Source: Bacteroidota bacterium (lineage in GTDB: Bacteria; Bacteroidota; Rhodothermia; Rhodothermales; Bin80). Taken from it: a stretch of DNA of 64,000 nt. The stretch is taken from positions 1 through 64,000 of the forward strand of contig JAPPGC010000065.1 in NCBI GenBank assembly GCA_028875125.1, in the 5' to 3' direction. Positions 42,898 through 52,317 of the stretch are shown here, in pieces; the stretch's first letter is position 1, and each line of letters opens with the position of its first letter. Under the pieces are notes generated by a model. It was given only the letters and a program-made list of their open reading frames with translations, had not been told where the DNA came from and did not search any database. The translations under genes were made by a program, and so were the position numbers.

Positions 42898-45642
42898 TCA
42901 GGAATCAATCGAAAGTCTCTGCCCAGGATAAATCCGGCTGGAGCGCAAATTGTTGATATTCCGAATACTTTGCACGGTTGTACCGTAACGCTGAGCAATC
43001 CTTGTCAGGTTCTCTCCTCTTTTAACGGTGTGCACAATGCGTGTACTATTGCCACCGATCGAAAGCTTTTGCCCTGGATAAATCCGCGTAGAACGCAGAT
43101 TATTGGAATTCATGATGTGCCGAACGGTGGTGCCGTAACGTTCGGCAATCAGCCCCAGGTTTTCGCCCCGCCTGACGGTATGTGTAGTAGCATGTGCACT
43201 GGTTCCTCCGATCAAGAGTTTTTGTCCAGAATAAATCGTGTTGGAACGCAAATTGTTGGCACTCCTGATGTTTTGTACCGTCGTGCCGTAGCGTTGGGCA
43301 AGCATTCCCAGGTTTTCGCCCCGCCGAACGGTGTGTGTAATACGTCCGCTGGGAATCTTTAGCCGCTGGCCACGACCGATCCTCGTTCCATTAAGTCCAT
43401 TGGCCTGTTGGATGGCACTGACCGTGGTTCCATACTGAGAAGCTAGTTTCGACAGTGTGTCTCCCCGGCGCACGGTATGTGTTATGCTTGACTGTGTGTC
43501 CCCCGGTGAGCTGGAATTCTGGACTGTTTGGTTCGACGAGGGGTTATTTTCGCTAGGGTGGGTTCTGGCATTGCTTGCAAGCTTGACGGGTGTCTGGCGC
43601 ACTGTTTCGGCCATTGTCACATCAAACTCAATTGGCCTGATGTCCCGTTTGCCCCACGCCACCAGTCTTGCACTATTACCCTCAAGCTTAGCTATACCGC
43701 GGCCGGACATCCCCGGTATGACAAGCCGGTCATTCGGATGAATCCGCGTACGGTTCCCAAGACCGTTGGCATTCTGGATCGCTCGGACAGTCACACCATA
43801 TCGCCTGGCGATCCTGCCTAGATTTTCTCCCCTCCGTACGCGATGCTCCCCCGGCATTGCCTTCTCCTCATCCGGGAGTTTCTCGAAGGCGTCTGCAAAT
43901 CTTGCAAATGTATTAGCCGGAATACGCAGCGTGTATGGTGTGCGGTCAGGAGGCAATATTCCACGCCGAAGCTCTGGATTCAATCCCTGGATGTGCTCAG
44001 TTGTTGTGCCTACCATACGCGCGATCGTTTCCAGTTTCAACATCCCTCTAACCGTTACTTCATCGTAAGTGAACTCAGGTCCATTCGAAACTGCTGGCAG
44101 CCCGAACTCTGCAGGATTGGACATAATCAGCGCAAACGCAATAAACTGCGGTACATAACCTCGTGTCTCGCGAGGCAGGTGCCTCCGAATCTGCCAGTAT
44201 GATGGCGGGTTTTTGCGCGTACCACCCGCCCGCGAAATAGCCCGCAGTACGCATTTGGGACTGCAGTTATAACCGGCAAGTGCCACGTGCCAATCTTTTC
44301 CATAGTAATCGTAGAGATCCTTCAGATGGCGAGCTGCCGCACGGGTAGCCTTAACAGGGTCCATGCGTTCGTCAACGAATTCGTCAATACGCAAGCCCTC
44401 AGCACGCCCCGTGCTGGCAATGAACTGCCACATTCCAACAGCACTTGCAGTGCTTCGTGCACGCGGATTCAACGCGCTCTCGCCTACTGCAAGGTACTTG
44501 AGCTCGTCCGGCACACCCTCCTCCGCGAAAACCTGCTCAATCATCGGGAAGTATGTATCTGCCAGATCCAACATCCGGATTAGCATGTCTCGCCGGTCCT
44601 CCATAAGCCAAGCGACTGAACCCTCGACGAACTGGTTTTGGGTCATCGGTATTGTCGTGGCTACGGGCTTTACCCTAGGCAGACCTACTCGCGCAACCAT
44701 GGGGGCTTCCATACGTGGCTGCCCTTCAAACATGACGTCCCGAAGAGCATAGATCCCCCTATATTCCTGCGGCTCATTCAGACCTGTATCGGGGCCTGTC
44801 TCGTGCTCGTGAACGATCGTTCTGTAGAGTTCCTGGAATTGGGGTTGAACCACGAAATCAGACTGATTGGACAGCACCAGAAGGTCATTCATAACCTGAT
44901 TCATGTAGCGTTCGGCAGAATACAAATCCCCGTCTGCCAGCGACCGAATAGTGCGGGATTGTAAGCGATATGCTCGACTGACACGACAAGTAATCTGGTC
45001 CTCAGTCAGCGAACTCCGTGGATTCCCGCAGTCTTGGGATAGGGCATATTGGTCAAATCCTCGCGGAATAACCGGTTCCTGCGTCGTACTTACACGGTTA
45101 ACGACCTGGGTTCGCGCAGGGTACTTTGTCGTGGCTGGAGGAGTTACCTCGGATAATATTGTGATTTCATCCTCTGTAATTTCCCTCGGAGGCCGTGTAC
45201 CAAACATGGTACTTCGGCGTGCAAGGACGGACCTGTACTCGGGGAATTTATCCAGATCAGCACCATAGTATTCCTCATGTTCATGGACGATCGTTCTGTA
45301 AAGCTCCCGGAATTGGGGTTGACTCACAAAACCGGGCTGATCAGACAACACCACAAGCTCATTCATTGCCTCGGCCATATAGTCCTCCAGGGAGCGGGTA
45401 TTTCCCACCGCCTGCGCCTGAATAATACGTGACTGGAGCAGGTATGCCCGACTGACGCGATACATGATCTGAGTATCTGTCAACTGGGACCACGGATACC
45501 CCACCTTCTGGGATATGAAATGCCAGTCATATCCACGCAAATCCTCCACCGGAGCCGGTTCGGGAGGCATTAACTCCTGTGCTTTGCTTGTCTCGACCGA
45601 GGCTGTTGCAGCAATGAGCAGGATAAAAAGTAGCTTTTTCAT
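42898..45642 (-). CDS. LysM-repeat lytic transglycosylase (MltD-like)
   Basis: A 914-residue exported murein transglycosylase. It has a signal peptide (residues 1-21). Two copies of a ~125-residue helical domain follow (~30-155 and ~195-320), both with 'RVSRAY.LQSR' and 'QPQF.ELYRTIVHEHE'. The SLT catalytic domain (~365-510) has E388 in 'VGESALNPRARS', 'GMWQFIASTGR' and 'ALAGYN'. Next comes a degenerate LysM (~550-600) and five canonical LysM repeats, each with 'HTVRRGENLG..A.RYGTTV'-like sequence, to the C-terminus. It cleaves peptidoglycan glycan strands. MltD of enterobacteria is ~450 residues with two LysM. Convergent with the methyltransferase gene (14-base gap). Confidence 0.93.
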   Translation of the reverse strand: MKKLLFILLIAATASVETSKAQELMPPEPAPVEDLRGYDWHFISQKVGYPWSQLTDTQIMYRVSRAYLLQSRIIQAQAVGNTRSLEDYMAEAMNELVVLSDQPGFVSQPQFRELYRTIVHEHEEYYGADLDKFPEYRSVLARRSTMFGTRPPREITEDEITILSEVTPPATTKYPARTQVVNRVSTTQEPVIPRGFDQYALSQDCGNPRSSLTEDQITCRVSRAYRLQSRTIRSLADGDLYSAERYMNQVMNDLLVLSNQSDFVVQPQFQELYRTIVHEHETGPDTGLNEPQEYRGIYALRDVMFEGQPRMEAPMVARVGLPRVKPVATTIPMTQNQFVEGSVAWLMEDRRDMLIRMLDLADTYFPMIEQVFAEEGVPDELKYLAVGESALNPRARSTASAVGMWQFIASTGRAEGLRIDEFVDERMDPVKATRAAARHLKDLYDYYGKDWHVALAGYNCSPKCVLRAISRAGGTRKNPPSYWQIRRHLPRETRGYVPQFIAFALIMSNPAEFGLPAVSNGPEFTYDEVTVRGMLKLETIARMVGTTTEHIQGLNPELRRGILPPDRTPYTLRIPANTFARFADAFEKLPDEEKAMPGEHRVRRGENLGRIARRYGVTVRAIQNANGLGNRTRIHPNDRLVIPGMSGRGIAKLEGNSARLVAWGKRDIRPIEFDVTMAETVRQTPVKLASNARTHPSENNPSSNQTVQNSSSPGDTQSSITHTVRRGDTLSKLASQYGTTVSAIQQANGLNGTRIGRGQRLKIPSGRITHTVRRGENLGMLAQRYGTTVQNIRSANNLRSNTIYSGQKLLIGGTSAHATTHTVRRGENLGLIAERYGTTVRHIMNSNNLRSTRIYPGQKLSIGGNSTRIVHTVKRGENLTRIAQRYGTTVQSIRNINNLRSSRIYPGQRLSIDS

Positions 45643-45848
45643 CGTCTCGTCGTCAAAAAGTCAACTACCTGTACGAAAAACTCACTTGCCTTACTTAAAG
45701 TTTCCTCTTACATATTTGCCCTTAGATGCCTAAATAACAGGGCATTAAGCAAGATAACCTCTTAATGTACAAAAAACACATCTGTTCCGTTCCGGCCGTA
45801 ATCTTCGAAAAAGGGCCCGACTGGAGACGAAAAATTTGCGATTTGCAA

Positions 45849-47393
45849 TCAGAGGGGGATATTTCCGTGCTTTTTGCGCGGATTATTCAGCACCTTGTTC
45901 CTGAGCACCCGGAGGCCCGTAATGATGCGATCCCGTGTTTCCCGGGGATGAATGACCTCGTCTATATAGCCGTGCCCTGCAGCAACGTATGGGTTGGCAA
46001 AACGCTCCCTATAGTCACGGGAAAACTCCTCTTCCAACGCAGCTGCATTTTCGGCACCTTGCAGCGCTGCACGATGGAGGATTCTGACGGCCCCCTTTGA
46101 TCCCATAACAGCAATCTCAGCACTAGGCCATGCGAAGTTCATATCCCCACGGATATGTTTGGAACTCATTACGTCATACGCACCCCCATAAGCTTTCCGG
46201 GTTATGACCGTGAGTTTGGGGACGGTGGCCTCACAGAAAGCGTACAGTAATTTGGCTCCGTGTCGAATGATCCCATTCCATTCCTGATCTGTTCCGGGCA
46301 GAAAGCCGGGAACATCCTCAAGTGTGACCAGGGGCACGTTGAATGCATCACATAATCGAACAAATCGGGCCCCTTTTACAGAAGCGTCAATATCAAGAAC
46401 TCCGGCTAGATGGGCAGGTTGGTTGGCGACAATCCCCACTGAATGTCCACCCATGCGGGCAAAGCCGCATATCAGGTTGCGCGCAAACCGATCATGAACC
46501 GGAAAAAATGTTTCCCGGTCCACCAACAAATGTATGACATCGTGCATATCGTACGGCTTGTTGGGGTTTTCAGGGATCAACGTATCCAGATCACCCGCAC
46601 TGCCATTAGGTGACTGGTGAGAAGTAAGGATTTCCGGTTGTTCTTCACAATTCTGAGGTAAGTAACTAAGGACAGTTCTGATAGCCTCCAGACAAACGAC
46701 ATCGTTAGGATAGGCTGCGTGAACGACACCGCTGCGCTCAGCGTGCATTGCTGCGCCTCCGAGATCTTCCGCAGTCACTTCCTCTTGTGTTACCGAATGC
46801 ACGACATCAGGGCCTGTGACGAACATGTAACTGGTGCCCTCCACCATAAAAGTGAGATCCGTGATGGCCGGGCTATATACAGCGCCACCAGCGCACGGTC
46901 CCATGATTGCGGAAATCTGCGGCACTACCCCAGACAGCAGGGTGTTGTTCAGAAAGATGTCCGCATAGCCGCCCAGAGAGACTACGCCCTCCTGGATCCG
47001 CGCTCCTCCTGAATCACTTAATCCAATCACGGGGGCCCCATTCTGCAGCGCTAAATCAAGTAGCTGGACAATTTTGGAAGCATGTGCACGACCTAGCGAT
47101 CCCCCAAAAACAGTAAAATCTTGTGCGTACACGTAAACCAACCTTCCGTGAACCGTACCATAACCGGTCACCACGCCATCTCCGTACGGCCGATTATCCG
47201 CGAGACCAAATTCGGAGAATTGGTGCCTGACCAATTGGCCCATTTCTACGAATGAGTCCTCATCCAGGAGAACGGTGATCCGTTCGCGTGCAGTTAGCTT
47301 TCCCCGGTCGTGCTGCCGGTCGATCCGTGATTGTCCACCTCCCAGCGTTGCTTCCGTGCGACGGCGTTCCAGGTCCGAAGAACGATCAGTCAT
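45849..47393 (-). CDS. pccB: Acyl-CoA carboxylase beta subunit (propionyl-CoA carboxylase type)
   Basis: A 514-residue carboxyltransferase subunit of a biotin-dependent acyl-CoA carboxylase. The two crotonase-fold halves carry oxyanion loops '[20 protein letters not shown]' (20 residues) and '[16 protein letters not shown]'. '[20 protein letters not shown]' (20 residues) and 'NPNGSAGD'-like linker segments match propionyl/methylmalonyl-type proteins. It probably carboxylates propionyl-CoA (branched-chain and odd-chain catabolism) and needs a biotinylated alpha subunit, not encoded here. Its start overlaps the stop of the upstream amidohydrolase gene by 4 bases; mltD follows 206 bases downstream. 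Confidence 0.93.
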   Translation of the reverse strand: MTDRSSDLERRRTEATLGGGQSRIDRQHDRGKLTARERITVLLDEDSFVEMGQLVRHQFSEFGLADNRPYGDGVVTGYGTVHGRLVYVYAQDFTVFGGSLGRAHASKIVQLLDLALQNGAPVIGLSDSGGARIQEGVVSLGGYADIFLNNTLLSGVVPQISAIMGPCAGGAVYSPAITDLTFMVEGTSYMFVTGPDVVHSVTQEEVTAEDLGGAAMHAERSGVVHAAYPNDVVCLEAIRTVLSYLPQNCEEQPEILTSHQSPNGSAGDLDTLIPENPNKPYDMHDVIHLLVDRETFFPVHDRFARNLICGFARMGGHSVGIVANQPAHLAGVLDIDASVKGARFVRLCDAFNVPLVTLEDVPGFLPGTDQEWNGIIRHGAKLLYAFCEATVPKLTVITRKAYGGAYDVMSSKHIRGDMNFAWPSAEIAVMGSKGAVRILHRAALQGAENAAALEEEFSRDYRERFANPYVAAGHGYIDEVIHPRETRDRIITGLRVLRNKVLNNPRKKHGNIPL

Positions 47394-49090
47394 TGGCTGG
47401 AACTGCTTGATCTACGTACTACACGACCAGGCATCGCGCCGGTGTGCTTACCATTGTTCAGCACCTGGGTGCCATTCACAAATACATAACGCATACCAGT
47501 GGCAAGTTGATGAGGCGCCTCGAATGTAGCATGATCTTGGATCGTTGATGGATCAAAGACTGCAATGTCTCCAAAATAACCTCTTTGAATCAATCCCCTG
47601 CGGTCAATTGACAACACAGATGCGGGCAATGATGTCATACGTCGCACGGCTTCCTCAAGCATAAGGACCTGTTCTTCGCGAACATATTTTGCCAATAGGC
47701 GGGCGAATGAGCCGTACGCGCGCGGGTGAACCATATTGTTCAGCGAGACTCCTTCTGGTGCCAGGGATGCTGCATCCGAATCAATCGCAACCCAGGGCTG
47801 CCGAAGTTTAAGGTGTACATTGGACTCATCCATAAGAAAATAGACGGCTCCTACTCTGCTAGTGTCCTCTATGACAAGATCCATTGCCGCTGCTGGTACG
47901 GAGGTCCCCCGCAAATCAGCAACCTCGGTCAGTCGCATGCCCATATACTGACGCAGGGCCTTATTCCTGAATCCAATTAGCATCACATTTTCAGGTCCTG
48001 CCTCCAGCATCAGATTTTCCCAATCATCTGACGGAGTCATCATCTCTGTTTCCATTCGGGCCCTTACGGTCGGGTCCTGGAGTCGTGCACGCCATGCCAT
48101 CATGCCACCGGCCCGGACATTAGGCGGCATCGCCGCATCAAGCCCGGTCGCTCCCGCCACATAGGTGTAGACGTCAGCGGTAATCTCAAGGCCCTCTGAG
48201 CGGACTTCATTCACGCGCTCAATCACGGTTTCCATTTTGTGCCAGTTGTTGCGTCCAGCCGCCTTCAGGTGATAAATGTGTCCGCGCACACCTGCATCAC
48301 GTGCAATCTGGATCAACTCCTCTACGGACTCCAGAAGGCGACCACCCTCACTTCGTAAGTGAGACGTATATACGCCGTTAAATTCCCCGGCTGCTGACGC
48401 GAGTGCAGTCAGTTCGGCTGTACTTGCAAAGACACCTGGCACATAGATTAATGAGGAACCTACGCCAAGTGCGCCCTCGGCCATGGCCTCCCGCACCAGA
48501 TCCTGCATGCGTACGAGCTCCTCGGCGGTTGGTGCACGATCATCCTCGCCAATCACATGCTGACGCACCGTAGCGGCACCGATTAGTGAAGCTACATTGG
48601 TGGAAACCCCCTCCGATTCAAGGAATGATAGATATTCATCCAGCGTGGTCCATGGAATCTGTCTGCCACCCAGGAGCGTGGCGGCTTCTTCTTCTGATCC
48701 AACTTGTGCGACAAACAAGTCCCACATTTCTTCTTTCATACGCGCGTTCAGTGGCCCATTGGATTCGCCCTCCCCAAATACCTCCAGTGTAACACCTTGG
48801 CTGAGGTCGCTCAGCGAACGTCCATCGATGATCAGGCTTTCTGTCGCCCAACTCAGCATGTTAATGAATCCGGGAGCTACGGCCAAGCCTTCCGCATTTA
48901 CCTCTTCAGCACCACGCGTATCCGCTAGGTTTCCGACCGCTGCAATCGTATCCGCAATAAGGGCAACATCCGCAATGTAAGGAGCTGTTCCTGTACCATC
49001 GTAAATGGTCCCCCCACGTATGATGAAGTCATAGTCTGCCCCGCGTGTGCATCCACAAATCAACAGAAAAAGCACTGGCAAGTATCGCAT
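47390..49090 (-). CDS. N-acyl-D-amino-acid deacylase-like amidohydrolase lipoprotein
   Basis: A 566-residue amidohydrolase of the D-aminoacylase/dihydroorotase-like group. The N-terminal lipoprotein signal ends with a lipobox Cys at residue 14 (ICGC). Family features are '[19 protein letters not shown]', '[12 protein letters not shown]' (where D-aminoacylases usually have 'PGFIDxHxH'; here the HxH is replaced), '[12 protein letters not shown]', '[10 protein letters not shown]' and '[12 protein letters not shown]'. The missing metal-binding HxH suggests a one-metal site or altered activity. Likely substrates are N-acylated D-amino acids or related amides. It lies 6 bases after the peptidase gene and overlaps pccB by 4 bases. 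Confidence 0.87.
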   Translation of the reverse strand: MRYLPVLFLLICGCTRGADYDFIIRGGTIYDGTGTAPYIADVALIADTIAAVGNLADTRGAEEVNAEGLAVAPGFINMLSWATESLIIDGRSLSDLSQGVTLEVFGEGESNGPLNARMKEEMWDLFVAQVGSEEEAATLLGGRQIPWTTLDEYLSFLESEGVSTNVASLIGAATVRQHVIGEDDRAPTAEELVRMQDLVREAMAEGALGVGSSLIYVPGVFASTAELTALASAAGEFNGVYTSHLRSEGGRLLESVEELIQIARDAGVRGHIYHLKAAGRNNWHKMETVIERVNEVRSEGLEITADVYTYVAGATGLDAAMPPNVRAGGMMAWRARLQDPTVRARMETEMMTPSDDWENLMLEAGPENVMLIGFRNKALRQYMGMRLTEVADLRGTSVPAAAMDLVIEDTSRVGAVYFLMDESNVHLKLRQPWVAIDSDAASLAPEGVSLNNMVHPRAYGSFARLLAKYVREEQVLMLEEAVRRMTSLPASVLSIDRRGLIQRGYFGDIAVFDPSTIQDHATFEAPHQLATGMRYVFVNGTQVLNNGKHTGAMPGRVVRRSSSSSQ

Positions 49091-49096
49091 CAGTCG

Positions 49097-51418
49097 CTAT
49101 CCCGTCGGTCGTGCGACCCGGACACGTTCCCGCCCAAATTCATATTCTTTCGGGGGCGGAACTCCCAGCAGATGCTCTACAAAGTAGTCCCAGCGGCGAC
49201 GCATCCAATAGGTTCTTCCTTGGCCAAACCCATGTGACCCGTTCGGGAAAATGACAAGATCAAAATCCTTGTTTGCAGCTACTAGTGCTTCCACGAGCAG
49301 CAGCGTATTGGAGGCAGGAACATTGTCATCCATGAGCCCATGTGCGAGCAGAAGCTTACCCTCCAGACTATCCGCCAGGAGAATGTTGGACTGGTTGTCG
49401 TAGTTTGTCGTTCCATCCGGGTTCACCTCCAGCAGCCCCTGCCATTTCTCGCCCCAATCATCTTCATAGTTCCGATTGTCGTGATTACCAGCCCCGCTGA
49501 CCGCCACCTTATAGAAATCGGGATAACGCAGTATGGCACCAGTCGAGGCAAATCCACCTCCCGAGTGTCCCCATATCCCCACACGTTCCAGATCCATCCA
49601 TGGATTTTGTGCACCGAGTTGACGAATCGTTGTAATCTGATCGGGTATGCCATTATCCCCCATATTTCCGTAGTAGGCATCATGGAAGGATTTTGAGCGG
49701 CCTGGTGTCCCCATCGCGTCTACCTCAACAACGATGAATCCCAGTTCCGCCAGCGCTTGCTTATCTCCGCGGGCCGGCGTAAAACTTCTTGTCCCGACAC
49801 TGCCACTCTGAGGCCCGGGATAAAGGTAATTAAGCACCGGGTAACGCCTGGATGGGTCAAAATTACTCGGTTTATACAGTAAGCCATGAAGATTCGTCTC
49901 ATTATCACGCGCCTTCACTGAGAATGACTCTGGCGGTTGCCAACCGGTCGCAAGAAGTTCGGATATATCCGCTTCGCCTAAATTCACTGCTATGCTGCCG
50001 TCAAGATTGCGAACGGCATGCTTCTGAGGCACATCCGGGCGAGACCATGTATCCAGAATGTAATTTCCTCCGGGGGAGAAAGATACGCTGTGATTAGCCT
50101 CTTCAGGGGTCAGTAATCCTGGCTGACCGCCGTCCATACTGACCCGATACAAATACTGGAAGTATGGATCAGGACCGTCCCGACCTGATCCTGTGAAATA
50201 CAACATGCGTGCGTCCAGGTCTGTACGACGCACCTGGCGTACAATCCAGTCTCCGTCTGTTATCTGGTGCTTGAGTTCACCAGTACTGAGATCGTACAGG
50301 TACAGGTGCCCCCAGTTTGATCGCTCCGAGTACCAGAGTACTTCATCGGTATCAAAAAACACCTTCCAGTTCTCCGCATTCACGCCGGACTCATAGTAGG
50401 TCTCCACCCTTTCGTGAAGTACTTCCCGCACGGCTCCGGTTTCTGGATCGGCCACTCTCAGCCAGGCGTCTCTATGATCTCTTGATGAAGACACAAAGGC
50501 CAGTTGCCCGCTGTCATCGCTCTATCGCACGTCCATGAAGGTGCCATCCCAATCTGCTATATGATCCGTAGTGGTTCCACGGTGATAATCCGGTGCCATA
50601 TCCAATCGTACAGTTCGGGGTTCATCCACATGTATGACGACTCTGTGAATCATGAACACCACACTGTCTTGCGGCAGCGGATACTTCCACGCATCCAACT
50701 CTGAGCGTCCTATTTCGGTGGAGACCATGTACATTTCGCCGACACCTCGACCGTCATGCTGAAAAGTTGCGATCTTTTTTGAATCCGGTGACCAGAGCAG
50801 GACCGGGCGCTCGTTCCTGACCCAACCCGCGTTATTGATCGCGTAGCCAAAATCCTTTTCGCCATCAAAGGTAAGCTGCCTTTCCTCGTCAGTATCGATG
50901 GTTCGGATCCAAAGGTTGTTGTCTTTTCGAAAGGCCTCAAAATTACCATCAGGAGAAATTGCTGCTGTTCGCCGGGCACTCTCACTGTCTGTTCCCTCAA
51001 CCGATTCGCAAGTATAGGTAATCACGCTGCACGCGATATTACCATTTCTCTGAGGAGATAAGAGTCGATCTGTTTCACCGTCATACGAAACGCGCGAAAA
51101 GTTTACTTCTGCGCCGGATATTCCAAGATGGAGGTTAATTGCTTCGGTCATGCGCGCCTCATCAAACAATGGACGGTGCTCACCGTGGGCAGGATCTACT
51201 AACATATATACCTCGTCCTCCGGCATTCTCTGAAAGTACCAGAAACGATCATCCTCCAGCCAGTTTGGCTGTATGCTCGTGTGGTAAACCATGCCTCGGG
51301 TTGTTGTCCCAAGTGTAGCCTCTGCACGGGAGTAGTTCTCCTCAGTGACGGTAATCTGAGCGTCAACCTGTGCCACGAAAAACAGAAACAAAAACAAAGT
51401 TGGAAGCTTTACTCGCAT
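49097..51418 (-). pseudogene. Dipeptidyl-peptidase IV (S9) gene interrupted by one amber stop
   Basis: A 774-codon frame encodes an exported DPP-IV/S9 prolyl oligopeptidase-like protein with signal peptide residues 1-20. It has an N-terminal beta-propeller and a C-terminal alpha/beta hydrolase domain. Ser is in 'GIWGHSGGGFAS', Asp in 'HGLMDDNVP' and His in 'NGSHGFGQG'. A single TAG at 50522-50524 interrupts it at codon 299; both sides are in the same frame, and the context 'DVR-stop-SDDSGQLAFVS' suggests a Trp (TGG) changed by one base. The gene is otherwise perfect, so the break is recent, a sequencing error, or suppressed. Without the stop it would cleave X-Pro/X-Ala dipeptides in the periplasm. 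It begins the peptidase-deacylase-pccB run. Confidence 0.88.
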
Positions 51419-51525
51419 TGGATCATTGAATTGATATGATTAACCACCCCGGCAAACTATAGGGATTGTACCCAAACTATAGTATGCAAACCGGGATCCA
51501 CCCATAACTTAAAGCAATTGGTCTC

Positions 51526-52317
51526 GTGAAACATTATTTGTTGCTGCTATCACTATTTCTACCTGGCCTGGTCTTGGCGCAGGCTGACCCCAACCCCGCG
51601 ATGGAGGACTTCAACATGGAAGCCTCTGACCCGCAGGCTATTGAGATAGCCGATCAGGTCATGATCAGCATGGGCGGGCGCACCGCATGGGATAACGCCC
51701 GATACCTGAGCTGGACCGTTTTCGGTGACGATCATGTATGGGACAAGTGGACAGGACGGTTTCGGTGGCAAGGAGACAGTACCGTCGTACTTATGAATAT
51801 CCATACAATGGAAGGACGGGCGTTCACTAATGGTGACGAAGTCATGGATGCAGATGAACTGCTCAAAGGTGCCCACAGAGATTGGATAAATGCCGGTTAT
51901 TGGCTTCTTATGCCCTATAAGCTCAAGGATTCGGGGGTCACGCTGGGCTACAAAGGGGATGGTCGGACGGCTGACGGCAGGGAGGCGCACATTCTTACCC
52001 TCGGATTTGAGGAGGTGGGTCTAACCCCACAAAATGGTTACGATGTCTACGTCGATAAAGAAAGCGGCCTCGTAACTCAGTGGTCCTTTTATAGGAATGC
52101 CGATCAGGAAGAACCTTCCTTCACCACAACCTGGGGCGGATATGAGCATTACGGTGGCATAATGCTTGCCAATACCCGTGCCGTACCTGGAGACGAGCCA
52201 AACGCCCGGATTCTCTCGAATTTGGGTGTTTATATGGAACTGCCTGATGCGGTCTTTGAAGATTCAGGCTGGATTTCTTTGGCTTCTTTAGGGACGTCGG
52301 AAGAATCTGCTTACTGA
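51526..52317 (+). CDS. Exported LolA/DUF6503-like protein
   Basis: A 263-residue protein with a signal peptide (residues 1-18, 'LVLAQ'). The mature part has the feel of the LolA-like/DUF6503 group found in Bacteroidota: 'ADQVMISMGGRTAWDNARYL' (20 residues) at the start, then alternating strands such as 'WTGRFRWQGDSTVVLMNIHT' (20 residues) and 'GYDVYVDKESGLVTQWSFYR' (20 residues). No catalytic residues are evident. It may bind lipid or hydrophobic ligand in the periplasm. Divergent from the DPP-IV gene, and convergent with glgP with a 7-base overlap of the ends. Confidence 0.75.
   Translation: MKHYLLLLSLFLPGLVLAQADPNPAMEDFNMEASDPQAIEIADQVMISMGGRTAWDNARYLSWTVFGDDHVWDKWTGRFRWQGDSTVVLMNIHTMEGRAFTNGDEVMDADELLKGAHRDWINAGYWLLMPYKLKDSGVTLGYKGDGRTADGREAHILTLGFEEVGLTPQNGYDVYVDKESGLVTQWSFYRNADQEEPSFTTTWGGYEHYGGIMLANTRAVPGDEPNARILSNLGVYMELPDAVFEDSGWISLASLGTSEESAY

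Noticed and set aside
45765-46100. 111-codon plus-strand gene
   Set aside because: Most of it is antisense to pccB, and it has no domain signature.
50522-50524. Recoding of TAG as a sense codon
   Set aside because: The two other genes whose ends I checked for this purpose behave normally with standard stops, and only this gene shows an internal TAG; a point mutation or error is simpler.
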